Below, in pieces: positions 16,992 to 27,151 of a stretch of DNA of 43,363 nucleotides; the first letter of the stretch is position 1, and the number at the start of each line of letters is the position of its first letter. The stretch comes from CAZPDM01 sp964585305. Its GTDB lineage: Bacteria; Planctomycetota; Uabimicrobiia; Uabimicrobiales; JABWCH01. Location: positions 1 to 43,363 of the forward strand of contig CAZPDM010000029.1 of the NCBI GenBank assembly GCA_964585305.1, given 5' to 3'. Position numbers and translations under genes: made by a program. The notes below the pieces were generated by a model. It was not told the DNA's origin, did no database searches, and saw nothing but the letters and a program-made list of their open reading frames with translations.

Positions 16992-19778
16992 TTACATTTT
17001 TCTAATATATCGCGGTTTAGAAGCATAACGAGATTCGGAATTGCGTTTGCTAAAGGTCATAATTAAATCTGCTACAGTTAACGCAGCAACGTTTTCTGTT
17101 GTTGGAGTAGTGAGGACAAATTGGGCTTTGGTAGATCGCAAAAATTTGCCGACTTCCATAATGCGAAGCATATCCAAATGCGCATTATGTTCATCCATGA
17201 TAAAAAAGCCGCTGCCACGTTCTTGTTCAATTCTGGATAAAGCAATTAAAAGAATTAAACTTGCAATGACATCCTGACCGCCTGATAAGGATTTATCATG
17301 TATATCAACTTCATATTTTTGATCAAAGGAAATTTTAACATAAAGTTTTGCGTCGTCTATTAAAGATTCTCCATTGCCCCATTCTAAGAAAACACGCATT
17401 TTGCAACCTGCTAATACCGCAAGATCTTTTACTGCTTCGTTATAGAACTTAACAGTTTCCTCAATCATATCTTTATAATCTTTACGGCAAAGATCAAGTT
17501 CCTGGGTTCGTTGTTGCTGATCCTTTTCCTGGCGTTCCAATTGTAATTGTTTCATTTCTAATTCTTTGCGTTCATGTTCGTATAAGGGGATGAGCGCAAT
17601 ATCTTTACATCCTATAAAACGTTCTACAGATTGAGTAAGTTCTTGTAATTTTTTTTCCAGCCAATCTATAGACTCGAGTTTATCAGGGGTATAAGAATCT
17701 CTTCCTGCAATAGGAATCTGCCGTTCCAATTCTTCTTTCTGCCAACGCAATTGATGCAAAATTTGCTGTTTATCCGAAATATTGTCATCTATCTGAGAAC
17801 GGTCTCGTTCTAAACGTTCTTTTTCACGTTGAAGTTCTTTTTGCTCTGCTGTAATATTGCTACGCTCTTCAGAAAGAGAATCGTATTCAACAGATGTTTT
17901 CCGTCGTTGGGACTCCAATTGACGAGAAGAAGTTAAGAGCTGTTCTCCTTGTTTTTTAAGCGTTTCAAAACGTTCTTTTGCAACAAGCCATTCTCCACGT
18001 CGCTTTAAAAGCGATATATGAAGTTCAGCTTCTTTTATTTCATTTTCGTAAACTCGAAGCTGATCTTGCAATTCCTGAATTTCTTTTTCATGCTCAGAAA
18101 TTTCTTCTTCCAATTCGTTAATTTGTCGCTCAATAGCTAAACCACCGCAATAAAATTTAACATCTCTAGCAATAAAAATACCACCCCGTCGATCTTGGCG
18201 ATAACCTTTAACTGTAATAGTAACATCTTTAGAATTGCTATGGCCTTCTTCAATGCTATCGACTAAAATGATTTCGTTTAAACCTAATAAACGCCCTGTA
18301 ATACGTGGATCTACAGCTCGAATATTGGCTAAAATAGAATTCGGTTTAGTATGAGCGGGAAGAGATGTTGCATCAAACGGGCTAATATAGAAACTATAGC
18401 GATATTTTTCACCAAGTCGTTTGGCTGCTAAAAAATCTTTTGAATCGACTAAAATAGAAAATCTTTCACGTCCTAAAAACGCCTCAATTGCCAATTGCCA
18501 TTTAGGATTAGTAATTTCCAATCCTTCTGCAAAAAGAATATGTTCAATTTTATTTTCCTGCAAAATTTTGCGAAATTCTTCAACTTCACGTGGAAAACTA
18601 GGCAATTTTTTACTGCCTACTCTATCTTTTTCCTGGCGCAAATTTTCCAGTAATTCTTGTGCTTGCGTGCATTTATTTTTATTTTTATAATAGCCTTCTT
18701 TTGCCTTTTCTAATTGCTTTTGTACGGAAACAGGCTCTAAATCATCAGGGATATTTTCACATTCCTGTCTTAAAGCGTCAAGCCTTTGCCATTCCGATTG
18801 GCATTGTCCAATTTGTTGATGAAGTTTGTTTAATTCTTGTTCTTGTTGTGTTTGCTGAGTCCGAATATTTTGTTGCTCTTGCTCAATATTAGCAAGTTTT
18901 CCCTGAAAAATCTGTTGTTGTTGTAAAGTTGCTTGAATTCGTTTTTCTAATTCTATTTTTTTCTGCTGAATATCCAAAAAACTTTTTTCATTTCCAGCAA
19001 TTTGATTAAGAACAAAATACCAACGAGCTAATGGCAATTTTTCTTGTTCAATAACTTGTTTTTCTGTTGTCAATTCTTTGAAGGTCTGGGCTTCTTTTGC
19101 CTGTTGCTGCAACTGTTGGGTTTGTTGGCAAATCTTATTATATTCCGAACGTAGTTCAATCAATTGTTGGGACGATCGGCGATAATTGCTTCTCGCGTCT
19201 TCATAGCGTTTGATAATATCACGGTTGCCAGTAATATCCATCACTAATTGCAATAAATCTCCAGGAGACAACTGGCCAATTTTATCCGTTTGTCCTTGTT
19301 CCAATGCAATAAGTTTCAATGTTGAACGGGAAACTCCAGCATCTTCTAAATATTTAGAATATTGCAAAGGGCGTAGTCCTGTTTTTAATCCTTTGATTTG
19401 ATCAACAGGAACATCGCCTTTTAAAATAAAATATTCTTTTTCGATTCTATCCGCGCCATGATTACGAATGACACAAATTAAAGATACATCTCCATCACCG
19501 TAAATTCCCATATTCGCAAAGGGCCTGCGAGTTCCAACAATATCGTTTGTAACCACACCTTTGATCATCGCTACTTCAACATCTTTTTGGATATAATGAT
19601 GTAACGTACGACCTTTACTTAGTCGCTGTCCATTCATCAAAACCCTAAGAGCATCCAAAAATGTGGTTTTTCCACTGCCATTTGGTCCGACTAATAAAAT
19701 AATATCTCCATCCAATGGAACTCGATAGTATGGATAGCAATCCCAATTCATTAACTCAAGCGATTTAAAACGAAACAT
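16992..19778 (-). CDS. SMC-family ATPase (MukB/JetC-like)
   Basis: This 928-aa protein has the full SMC plan: Walker A GPNGSGKTT at 31-39, long Gln/Glu-rich coiled coils, a hinge-like globular part (about 430-545, KRLGEKYRYSFYISPF to VTITVKGYRQDRRG), a second coiled coil, the signature LSGGQ at 831-835, and Walker B FFIMDEHNAHLD at 858-869. It is shorter than housekeeping SMC or MukB, so its arms are short. It is third in an operon after two winged-helix-type proteins, the gene order of MukF-MukE-MukB and of Wadjet JetA-JetB-JetC. Such complexes extrude DNA loops; Wadjet versions restrict plasmids. No TOPRIM nuclease (JetD) follows, so restriction activity is uncertain. Confidence 0.88.
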   Translation of the reverse strand: MFRFKSLELMNWDCYPYYRVPLDGDIILLVGPNGSGKTTFLDALRVLMNGQRLSKGRTLHHYIQKDVEVAMIKGVVTNDIVGTRRPFANMGIYGDGDVSLICVIRNHGADRIEKEYFILKGDVPVDQIKGLKTGLRPLQYSKYLEDAGVSRSTLKLIALEQGQTDKIGQLSPGDLLQLVMDITGNRDIIKRYEDARSNYRRSSQQLIELRSEYNKICQQTQQLQQQAKEAQTFKELTTEKQVIEQEKLPLARWYFVLNQIAGNEKSFLDIQQKKIELEKRIQATLQQQQIFQGKLANIEQEQQNIRTQQTQQEQELNKLHQQIGQCQSEWQRLDALRQECENIPDDLEPVSVQKQLEKAKEGYYKNKNKCTQAQELLENLRQEKDRVGSKKLPSFPREVEEFRKILQENKIEHILFAEGLEITNPKWQLAIEAFLGRERFSILVDSKDFLAAKRLGEKYRYSFYISPFDATSLPAHTKPNSILANIRAVDPRITGRLLGLNEIILVDSIEEGHSNSKDVTITVKGYRQDRRGGIFIARDVKFYCGGLAIERQINELEEEISEHEKEIQELQDQLRVYENEIKEAELHISLLKRRGEWLVAKERFETLKKQGEQLLTSSRQLESQRRKTSVEYDSLSEERSNITAEQKELQREKERLERDRSQIDDNISDKQQILHQLRWQKEELERQIPIAGRDSYTPDKLESIDWLEKKLQELTQSVERFIGCKDIALIPLYEHERKELEMKQLQLERQEKDQQQRTQELDLCRKDYKDMIEETVKFYNEAVKDLAVLAGCKMRVFLEWGNGESLIDDAKLYVKISFDQKYEVDIHDKSLSGGQDVIASLILLIALSRIEQERGSGFFIMDEHNAHLDMLRIMEVGKFLRSTKAQFVLTTPTTENVAALTVADLIMTFSKRNSESRYASKPRYIRKM

Positions 19779-19798
19779 AGTGAAAAGTCTTTCTAAGA

Positions 19799-20779
19799 TT
19801 ATTCAATTTTTTTTGGATTTTCTGCATCGTTAATAACGTCTTCCAAAGAATCTTCTTCTTCTAATTCATCTGTTGATTCACTTGATTCGTCTTGTAATCC
19901 TGCCAATTTATGGGCCAATGCAGAACGTTTTACTTCATTTGCCATCTGATGACTGTCAATGAGTAAATCTAATAAAATTCCTTCACTGATGATTTCATCT
20001 CGAATTCGAATAAATTGCAGGTTATTTAAACGTGTAAGAGTTGCTTTAAAAATAGTCTTATTGCCAAAATTTTCGCCAAACTCTGCCCAAAGTTCGTTCA
20101 TTTTTATATAATATTTCGTTGTTTCTGCAGCTTCTTCTTTCGTGTTTCCCTGTGTTGTTGGTGTACTTGGCATTGCATTTGGTGTTCCTGTTGCAACTGG
20201 TGCAGTTGGAGCTACATTAGGTATTCCTGTTGCAATTGATTCAGTATTAGGAAGTTCTGGCACCACTGTTGTAGAATTTGTTCCTGATGCAGTTTCTTTT
20301 AATGTTTCTGCAGATCCATTTTTTTCTGGGTTTGATGGATTTGAAGAATTCACAGGATTGGCTGTTATATTTGTAATAGAAGAATCAGTAGAATTTGTTG
20401 CAGCATTTTCTGTTTGAATATTTGTAAGTTTATTTTTATTTTCTATTTCTGTCGTTAATTTCGTTTGGGCTTCCAAAGATAATCGTTTAGGCAAAATAAG
20501 TTTGCACCATAAAATTACTAGCATAGCTACTTCGTTTACTTTTAATCCAAGGCTATTAGATTCATCTAAATTTTCTTGGATTTCAGGAAGCAATCTCACA
20601 GCATAATAAGGAGAATATGTATTCAAAACTAATTTTGCCCCGACTTGTGCAAGACGATACTGAACTTGTTGCAAAAGACGTTCATTTAATTCTAAATTGC
20701 GAAACTCATCTTTTTTGACATACCCTTGCCTCATTAAACGGGCGCAAATTAGAATCGCTTCATTTTCAATAGCATCCAT
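19799..20779 (-). CDS. MukE/JetB-like accessory subunit with disordered linker
   Basis: This 326-aa protein is second in the SMC operon, overlapping the preceding stop by one base and ending 20 nt before the SMC start. Its ends look folded and winged-helix-like: an N-terminal part (ICARLMRQGYVKKDEFRNLE and onward) and a C-terminal part (YYIKMNELWAEFGENFGNKT, then LTRLNNLQFIRIRDE). Between them, around residues 118-218, lies a Thr/Asn/Pro/Ala-rich stretch with imperfect repeats such as GIPNVAPTAPVATGTPNAMP. That linker is unusual for the family and looks disordered. By position and shape it should be the KITE-type subunit that binds the kleisin. The assignment rests on context more than on sequence. 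Confidence 0.7.
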   Translation of the reverse strand: MDAIENEAILICARLMRQGYVKKDEFRNLELNERLLQQVQYRLAQVGAKLVLNTYSPYYAVRLLPEIQENLDESNSLGLKVNEVAMLVILWCKLILPKRLSLEAQTKLTTEIENKNKLTNIQTENAATNSTDSSITNITANPVNSSNPSNPEKNGSAETLKETASGTNSTTVVPELPNTESIATGIPNVAPTAPVATGTPNAMPSTPTTQGNTKEEAAETTKYYIKMNELWAEFGENFGNKTIFKATLTRLNNLQFIRIRDEIISEGILLDLLIDSHQMANEVKRSALAHKLAGLQDESSESTDELEEEDSLEDVINDAENPKKIE

Positions 20780-22182
20780 TATTTTTTTCTCTCTTTAGCC
20801 TGAGTTACAATCCCTCTTGTTAGCTCTTTGACTTCATTTTTCTCATCATTGATAACAGCTACTTCCGGGGGATTTGATGGCGGAATAATTTTTAACCTGG
20901 GACAGGAAACTTGAACGTCATTGACTAAATCTGCAGGAACCTGGCCACTTTCTAAAACTGAAAGCATACAAAACCTAAAACTTGATGTTGTCCAATTATC
21001 TTTAGGAATTGTTTCCTCAATTTTAAAACTCTCTTGCCGTGATAATCGTTGGTTAATTTCGCCAGAAAATTGTAGAAATCGGCTATAATTTGCCATACTT
21101 TCCTGACTTTCGTTAGCTAATTCCATATCTCCCCAACTACGGCGTTCCTCTTTTGTCCGGTCTTTTTCCAAATGCCATTCAGCTTCATGCAGCATCATTT
21201 GCGGCACTAAATCTGGTATATTGATAGGAACTCCAACTGCCTGTTTCCCCAGCTTGGCCAATTGCTCTACAGAGGAACCAATCAAAAATTCGTTAATATC
21301 ATGCTGTGTTAAAGATTTATCAGCAAGAATAATTTTTCTTGCTACAAGATCATTTTGCGCACGTTGTACCTGAGAAAGCCGTGAATGAAAACTAGATAAG
21401 CGGTCGTGAACTTCTTGTTTGAGACGATATGCAGTGTAATCATTACTTGCCAATTTTTTTAAATGTTCTCGAGAACGAATTGCAATATTAAACTGCGAAC
21501 GCACACGGCGACTTAGTTTGCGAACATGATGTTCTGATTTGCTTTCTAATGTTGTTTGAATATCCTGATCAATACGCATTAGTTCATTTAAAAACATACG
21601 CAAAGTATTTGTTGGATCTGTCTGCGTCATTTCTACCAAAGCTAAAGAGGAAACACTTGCACCTAGAGCATCTTGAGTATTTTCTTGCGAAGTTTCCTGC
21701 TCCATCAAGGCAGTCAGCATACTAAGCAAACTTCGTCCAAATGTGGAAAGCTGATATACTCCATTGTTGTATGTTATCCAGTTACTACGATACAATTGAG
21801 ACATAATTTTTTTCCGCGTATTTTCCTGAATCCAAAATAGATCCTGATTCAATTCCTGCGGTGTCCAACTTGTCCTTTTTGTATCTTGAGAAAAAAACAA
21901 CAAAATTCCCATTTTGACAAAAAAATCACTTAGGTTATTTCTCACTAATTCTTTAAATAAAGTAAAAATACCTTGAAATTTTTGGGCAGTTTTTAAATGA
22001 GGAATTTCTTCCGGAATAATATCAGGTTGGAGTAAACTCTTTAAGATGGCTAGGTCAACACCTTCTTGTGGCTCTTCATTATTTTTATTGCCATTCGAAA
22101 TATTAGCTCCATTTGAAGAACCATTATTTGAACTATTGGCCTGAGAATAATTGGTTAAAATATTTACTTCTTGATTAGCCAT
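20779..22182 (-). CDS. MukF/JetA-like kleisin subunit
   Basis: This 467-aa protein is first in the SMC operon. After a Ser/Asn-rich start it has a winged-helix-like part (about residues 60-160, FFVKMGILLFF to YQLSTFGRSLLSML), a long helical middle (RIDQDIQTTLESKSEHHVRK to HDRLSSFHSRLSQVQRA) and a C-terminal domain. This matches the plan of MukF, MksF and JetA kleisins, which bridge the SMC heads. I see no catalytic motif. Its stop overlaps the start of the MukE-like gene (one base), supporting complex formation. The assignment is from architecture and gene order; a profile search would decide between MksF and JetA. Confidence 0.7.
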   Translation of the reverse strand: MANQEVNILTNYSQANSSNNGSSNGANISNGNKNNEEPQEGVDLAILKSLLQPDIIPEEIPHLKTAQKFQGIFTLFKELVRNNLSDFFVKMGILLFFSQDTKRTSWTPQELNQDLFWIQENTRKKIMSQLYRSNWITYNNGVYQLSTFGRSLLSMLTALMEQETSQENTQDALGASVSSLALVEMTQTDPTNTLRMFLNELMRIDQDIQTTLESKSEHHVRKLSRRVRSQFNIAIRSREHLKKLASNDYTAYRLKQEVHDRLSSFHSRLSQVQRAQNDLVARKIILADKSLTQHDINEFLIGSSVEQLAKLGKQAVGVPINIPDLVPQMMLHEAEWHLEKDRTKEERRSWGDMELANESQESMANYSRFLQFSGEINQRLSRQESFKIEETIPKDNWTTSSFRFCMLSVLESGQVPADLVNDVQVSCPRLKIIPPSNPPEVAVINDEKNEVKELTRGIVTQAKERKK

Positions 22183-22251
22183 TTTTTTATAAAAAAATAT
22201 TTTTTTTTACAAAAAATATTTTTCCCTTTTTATATTTTTTCAATTTAGCAA

Positions 22252-22295
22252 AATACGTGCTTAACTTGTTTTTTTACAACAAGATCGCACGTATT
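22252..22295. repeat. Bulged two-stem palindrome upstream of the SMC operon
   Basis: Outer 9-bp stem AATACGTGC / GCACGTATT, then a TTAA bulge on the 5' side, an inner 6-bp stem CTTGTT / AACAAG, and ATC on the 3' side. The layout matches the elements at 43241 though the stem sequences differ. It lies in the 216-nt gap between the EF-hand propeller gene (3' end) and the SMC operon (5' end). Nothing else was recognised there. Confidence 0.6.
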
Positions 22296-22398
22296 CTTAT
22301 TGTTGTTTCCTTAGAGAAGTCGTGGAATCAAATTTTAAACTATTTATGGAAAAATTACAAGAAAATTTTGTTTGAAAATTTTTTTTAAACAAAAAGAA

Positions 22399-23892
22399 TT
22401 ACTTTATTGCTTGGGTATCAAAACGCAACGCAATTCCACTAAAATTTTGATTATTATGATAAGGTGCGAAATAAAGATACCTGCCATCATAAGCTCCAAA
22501 CTTATAGCCCTTTGTATTTAGACCATTTATAGAGCCAGCATCAAAAGCTGACCAGGATTCACTATTTTTAAAATTTTGTTTTGTATTAAAACGTAAAAAT
22601 CGAGCATGAAAAATATTATTTTCTCCACTATATGGAATAAAATAAATATACTGATTATCTGAAATTGCGCCTACATATCCACGAGTATCTAAATTATCTA
22701 TAGAACTTGCATCAAAAGTTGACCAACTTGAAGATTGTTTAAAATTTTGGGTTGTATCATAGCGTAATACTCTGGTATGATGATTTTCATTATCTCGAAA
22801 AGGAACAAAATAGATATATTTTCCATCAAAAATTGCACCCTTATAACCAATGGTGGTAAAGCCTTCTGTTTTACCTGCATCGTGAGCAGTCCAGCTGAAA
22901 GATGATTTAAAATCTTGCTTTGTGTCATATCTTAATACTCTGCCATGAAATTGTTTTCCATCATTAAACGGCACAAAATAAATATATCTCCCATCAGATA
23001 TTCCACCATAAAAGCCTTTTGTATCCAAGCCATCTGTGGTATGCGCATTATAAAAACTCCATGAGTTTTCGTTTTTAAAATCGCCTTGCATATCATATCG
23101 AATGATGTAACTATGAGCGTATGGAGTATAGCCAAATGGCACGAAATAAATATATCGTTCGTGAAATACTGCTCCGGTAAAACCCATTGCTTGGTCTCCT
23201 GCAACTTTTTTTGCATCATAACTATTCCAACTTGCTGGAGAAGTAAAATCGCTTTGGGTGTCATATCTTAGTACAACAGCATGTCTTGTATTTTGAATTG
23301 CCATCGGAACAAAATATACATATCGACCATCAAAAACTCCGCCTGCATAACCTTTGCTTTCCAATCCATCTGTTACCCCGGCATCATAACTTTTCCAACT
23401 TGACTTTTCCTGAAAATTTCCTTTTGTATCATAGCGTAAAACAATACCATGAAAATCCCGCATACGACAGGGAACATAATAAATATAACGCCCATCATAG
23501 ACAACACCAAAATAACCTTTTGTATCCAAACCATTTATTTTACCAGCATCAAAAGATTCCCAATTTTGGGAATTATTAAAAGCATTTGTAATTTCTTGGG
23601 AAGAAGTTGTTTCTTTTGTTTGGTACTGGAGTTGTCCTTTTCTTTCTGCCATTTTCTGCAACCTGTTTTTCATAAGTTGCAATTCTGATCGAGTAATAAT
23701 CCCATCTTTATTAAAATCTGCATTTGATAGTCTTTGCCAAACCATAGGAAAAACTTCATTTTGTGTCAGTTTATCATCATGGTTCCGATCAAACCTTTTA
23801 AGCACTTGATCAACATCAAATTGTGGAATTTCTTGGCAATTAGAGAGATGCAACAAACATCCCATCAAAAAAATGATGAAAAACAATTTCAT
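22399..23892 (-). CDS. EF-hand lipoprotein with seven-repeat beta-propeller
   Basis: This 497-aa protein has an N-terminal signal with a possible lipobox (FLMGC, C12). Two EF-hand loops follow at residues 34-70 (DRNHDDKLTQNE and DFNKDGIITRSE), both with good calcium ligands. After a short linker come seven repeats of about 53 residues, each with the pattern GLDTKGY, DGRYIYFVPF, VLRYDT and SWSxxDAG. Seven units fit one seven-bladed propeller. The protein should act outside the cytoplasm, possibly anchored to a membrane. Ligand and role are unknown. It is transcribed alone. Confidence 0.88.
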   Translation of the reverse strand: MKLFFIIFLMGCLLHLSNCQEIPQFDVDQVLKRFDRNHDDKLTQNEVFPMVWQRLSNADFNKDGIITRSELQLMKNRLQKMAERKGQLQYQTKETTSSQEITNAFNNSQNWESFDAGKINGLDTKGYFGVVYDGRYIYYVPCRMRDFHGIVLRYDTKGNFQEKSSWKSYDAGVTDGLESKGYAGGVFDGRYVYFVPMAIQNTRHAVVLRYDTQSDFTSPASWNSYDAKKVAGDQAMGFTGAVFHERYIYFVPFGYTPYAHSYIIRYDMQGDFKNENSWSFYNAHTTDGLDTKGFYGGISDGRYIYFVPFNDGKQFHGRVLRYDTKQDFKSSFSWTAHDAGKTEGFTTIGYKGAIFDGKYIYFVPFRDNENHHTRVLRYDTTQNFKQSSSWSTFDASSIDNLDTRGYVGAISDNQYIYFIPYSGENNIFHARFLRFNTKQNFKNSESWSAFDAGSINGLNTKGYKFGAYDGRYLYFAPYHNNQNFSGIALRFDTQAIK

Positions 23893-24036
23893 ATTTTTTT
23901 CTCCTTCTAAAAATTATACTTTTAATTTTTTTTGATTGTCTATTAGATTTTTTTTAGATAAAATAAGAAAACATTATTATAATAAAAACCTCAGATACTT
24001 ATTTTGCCTAAATTTCTTAGCAAAGAAAGTATTTTT

Positions 24037-27000
24037 ATGAAAATGCAGATTGTTTATATTTGGCCGTTTGTATTTCTAATTCTAATTCCTTGGATTGTCA
24101 TTGTTTGGCGTAATAGCTTGGTTGGATTGAGTCGTTGGAGAAATTGGATTACTTTATTTTTACGTATAGCGTTGCTTATTGTGTTAATTTTAACACTAGC
24201 CAATCTTCAGCTTGTTTATAAAAGTAAAAAATTAACCGTTTCTTTTGTTTTAGACGGTTCTGCAAGTATTCCAGTTTCTATGCAAGATCAAGCAAAAGAT
24301 TTTATTACGAAAAATATGGCGTTGATGAATTCCGAACATGATCAAGCAGATTTATGGATATTTGGACAAGATATTAAAGCTGAATTTCGTAATCAATCTG
24401 ATCTTAGCTCATTCCACAAAATTGAGACTGTGTTAGATAATAAAAATCAAACTCATATCAGCCAAGCATTAAAAATAGCGTTAGCAACCTTACCACAAGA
24501 AGGCGAACGTCGTATTGTACTTCTAAGCGATGGCAACGAAACAATGGGAAACTGTCGCACTGAAATTGTTCGTGCAAAAGAGCAAGATGTTCCCATAGAT
24601 GTTTTTCCTTTAGCTGTTTTTAAAGAGCAAGATGTCATTGTTGAAAAATTAACTGCACCTGATGAAGTTAATGAAGGGCAATCTTACGATGTGAATTGTT
24701 TACTTGTTACAAACGAGCCAACAACAACTTTAATTTCTTATACAGTAAACGGAATCTTAGTACAAGAAGGACAAGTACAACTTAAAGCAGGGAAAAATAA
24801 CATCACTTTAACAGTCCCATCTAATTTAGTTAAAAAAGGATATCAAAGAATTATTGTATCAACAAATACACCCAACGATTTAGTCAGTCATAATAATTCT
24901 GCTCAAATTTATTCTTATGCTTATGGAAAACCTAATATTTTATTTGTAGAAGGAATATCCGGCGATCATAAAATATTATGCCAAGCATTATCTGAAGATG
25001 AAAATTCTCTATTTAGAATAAAAATCATTTCTCCAGAAGAATTTCCATGTGATCCTGTCGATTTAAACGAATTTGATGCAATCATATTATCCAATGTTCC
25101 TGCAAACGAACTTCCTAAAAAAGGAAATGAACCAATTGCAATGAATTTAATTGAAAATGTAGTTAAACATGATGGCATTGGTTTAATTATGATTGGCGGA
25201 GAAAATAGTTTCGGAGCAGGTGGATATCGTGGAACTATGATAGAACGAGCTTTACCTGTTGATATGGAAATTAAAAACAAAAAAAGTATTCCTAACGGAG
25301 CATTGGCCGTAATTCTACATACTTGCGAATTTCCAGATGGAAACAATTGGGCAAAAAAAATTACAAAAACAGCTATTACTGAACTATTCGACGATGATTT
25401 AGCAGGTGTTCTTTTATTCGATGGTGGAAGGGATAGATGGCTTTTTTCTTTGCGTCCCATAAAAAATAATCGTAGTAGTATGTTCTCTCTTATCGATCAG
25501 GCAGAACCATCAGATATGCCAAATTTTTCTCCGACATTAGAAGCCTCGCATCAAGCATTAAAAATAGCAAACGCAGGAAAAAAACATATTGTTGTTATTA
25601 GCGATGGAGATCCTACGCCACCTAGTAGCGGTTTACTTAGCAAAATTATTACATCTCAAATTAGCATTTCTACAATTTTAATTTATCCTCATAGCGATCA
25701 AGATGATGACCGAATGAAATATATGGCAAATCGTACGGGAGGCAGATTTTATCATGTTAAAAACCCAGAAGAATTGCCAGCTATTTTTGCAAAAGAAGCA
25801 CTTACCATAAAAAGAAATCTTATTGTAGAATCCCCTGAAGGATTTCCACCTGTGCTAAATTATCATACAGAGTTAATTAAAGGGATATCTATATTTCCTG
25901 CTATACATGGATATATTGCAACCACTCCTAAACCATTAGCGAAAATGCCACTTTATATTCAACATGAAGAAGACACTGATCCACTTTTGGCGCATATTCA
26001 ATATGGATTGGGCCGAACAGTTGCTTTCACTTCTGATGCAAAAAATCGCTGGGGACATCAATGGGCATCTTGGAAAGACTTTGCCAAATTTTGGAAGCAA
26101 ACTCTTCTTTGGACCATACGAAAATCACAACCAAATGAATTTCAAATTCAAACGACATTCAAAGAAGATCAAGGGAAAGTTATTATAACAGCAGTAGATC
26201 AACAGGGAGAGTTTGTCAATTTTCTCCAAATGCAAGGTGTAGTTCGTGTATTTGATCAAGATTCCCAGCAAACAACATATACAATTCCTATTACCCAAAC
26301 CGGACCAGGACACTATGAGGGAACATTTCCCACTCATAAACGCGGCATTTATCTCATCAACGCTAATTATCAAATAGGTCCGGATGTTAAACAACTCAGA
26401 CATGGATTTTATTTATCACATTCTGCTGAGTATATCCATACAAAAGCAAATGTTGCTTTGTTAGAGGATATTGCCAAACAGAGCGGAGGAAGATATTTAA
26501 AATATAACAGTTTAGACAAGAATTTAAATGATAAAATCGAAAAACAAGAATGGTTAGATTCTCCTACAGAATTTTCAAAATATGATTTAAATTCTAATGG
26601 AATTATAGAAAAAAAAGAATATCCTCAAGACGAAAGTATTTTTATCCACACACAATCAAAATATGGAAGCCCTATTCCACTTTGGCCAATGTTATTAAAA
26701 ATATTTTTGCTCGTTTTTCTTTTTGATATTTTTTTACGCCGAGTAATTTTTGATTCCCGCGAGATACTACAAAAAATTATAAAATTATATACACCAGATA
26801 AAAACAAAAAATCAGAAGAAGTTAGCACCACTATAAATAGATTAGAACAGAAAAAACAAAACCTACAAAAGAAATGGCAAGAAAATTCCCAAAAATTACA
26901 AGCTTTAGAAAAAATTGGAGAAACTCAGGAAAAATTGCAAAAGAAAGCCATCGAAGAAAAAGCTAAAGGACAAGAAGTACAAAAAGAAAAAGAATCTCTA

Positions 27001-27150
27001 CAAGCAACAGCCACTTTTCAAAAAATGAAACCTATTTCACAATCCGTGCCTAAACAATCCCAAGAATCAGATTCTAGCAATGATTATATCGGAAGATTAT
27101 TAAAAGCAAAACAAAAAACTTGGGAAAGTAAAAAGAAAGAAGAAAAATAA
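24037..27150 (+). CDS. Large VWA-domain membrane protein (BatA/GATase-like)
   Basis: I chose the ATG at 24037 over the TTG 33 nt upstream; the product is about 1037 aa. It begins with two membrane helices (IVYIWPFVFLILIPWIVIVW and ITLFLRIALLIVLILTL). A VWA domain follows with a MIDAS DGSAS motif (SFVLDGSASIP) and IVLLSDGNE. The middle has a class I amidotransferase-like fold segment (IGLIMIGGENSFGAGG) without an obvious catalytic Cys. A second VWA-like part includes HIVVISDGDPTPP. Near the C-terminus are two EF-hand-like loops (DKNLNDKIEKQE and DLNSNGIIEKKE), a third membrane helix (PMLLKIFLLVFLFDIFLRRV) and a Lys/Gln-rich coiled coil. Proteins of this plan are common in planctomycetes, often near MoxR ATPases, which are absent here. 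Its function is unknown. Confidence 0.88.
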   Translation: MKMQIVYIWPFVFLILIPWIVIVWRNSLVGLSRWRNWITLFLRIALLIVLILTLANLQLVYKSKKLTVSFVLDGSASIPVSMQDQAKDFITKNMALMNSEHDQADLWIFGQDIKAEFRNQSDLSSFHKIETVLDNKNQTHISQALKIALATLPQEGERRIVLLSDGNETMGNCRTEIVRAKEQDVPIDVFPLAVFKEQDVIVEKLTAPDEVNEGQSYDVNCLLVTNEPTTTLISYTVNGILVQEGQVQLKAGKNNITLTVPSNLVKKGYQRIIVSTNTPNDLVSHNNSAQIYSYAYGKPNILFVEGISGDHKILCQALSEDENSLFRIKIISPEEFPCDPVDLNEFDAIILSNVPANELPKKGNEPIAMNLIENVVKHDGIGLIMIGGENSFGAGGYRGTMIERALPVDMEIKNKKSIPNGALAVILHTCEFPDGNNWAKKITKTAITELFDDDLAGVLLFDGGRDRWLFSLRPIKNNRSSMFSLIDQAEPSDMPNFSPTLEASHQALKIANAGKKHIVVISDGDPTPPSSGLLSKIITSQISISTILIYPHSDQDDDRMKYMANRTGGRFYHVKNPEELPAIFAKEALTIKRNLIVESPEGFPPVLNYHTELIKGISIFPAIHGYIATTPKPLAKMPLYIQHEEDTDPLLAHIQYGLGRTVAFTSDAKNRWGHQWASWKDFAKFWKQTLLWTIRKSQPNEFQIQTTFKEDQGKVIITAVDQQGEFVNFLQMQGVVRVFDQDSQQTTYTIPITQTGPGHYEGTFPTHKRGIYLINANYQIGPDVKQLRHGFYLSHSAEYIHTKANVALLEDIAKQSGGRYLKYNSLDKNLNDKIEKQEWLDSPTEFSKYDLNSNGIIEKKEYPQDESIFIHTQSKYGSPIPLWPMLLKIFLLVFLFDIFLRRVIFDSREILQKIIKLYTPDKNKKSEEVSTTINRLEQKKQNLQKKWQENSQKLQALEKIGETQEKLQKKAIEEKAKGQEVQKEKESLQATATFQKMKPISQSVPKQSQESDSSNDYIGRLLKAKQKTWESKKKEEK

Positions 27151-27151
27151 C

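Noticed and set aside
16992..22182. Complete Wadjet system
   Set aside because: No JetD-type TOPRIM nuclease gene is visible next to the three SMC genes; the gene beyond is a type ISP enzyme.
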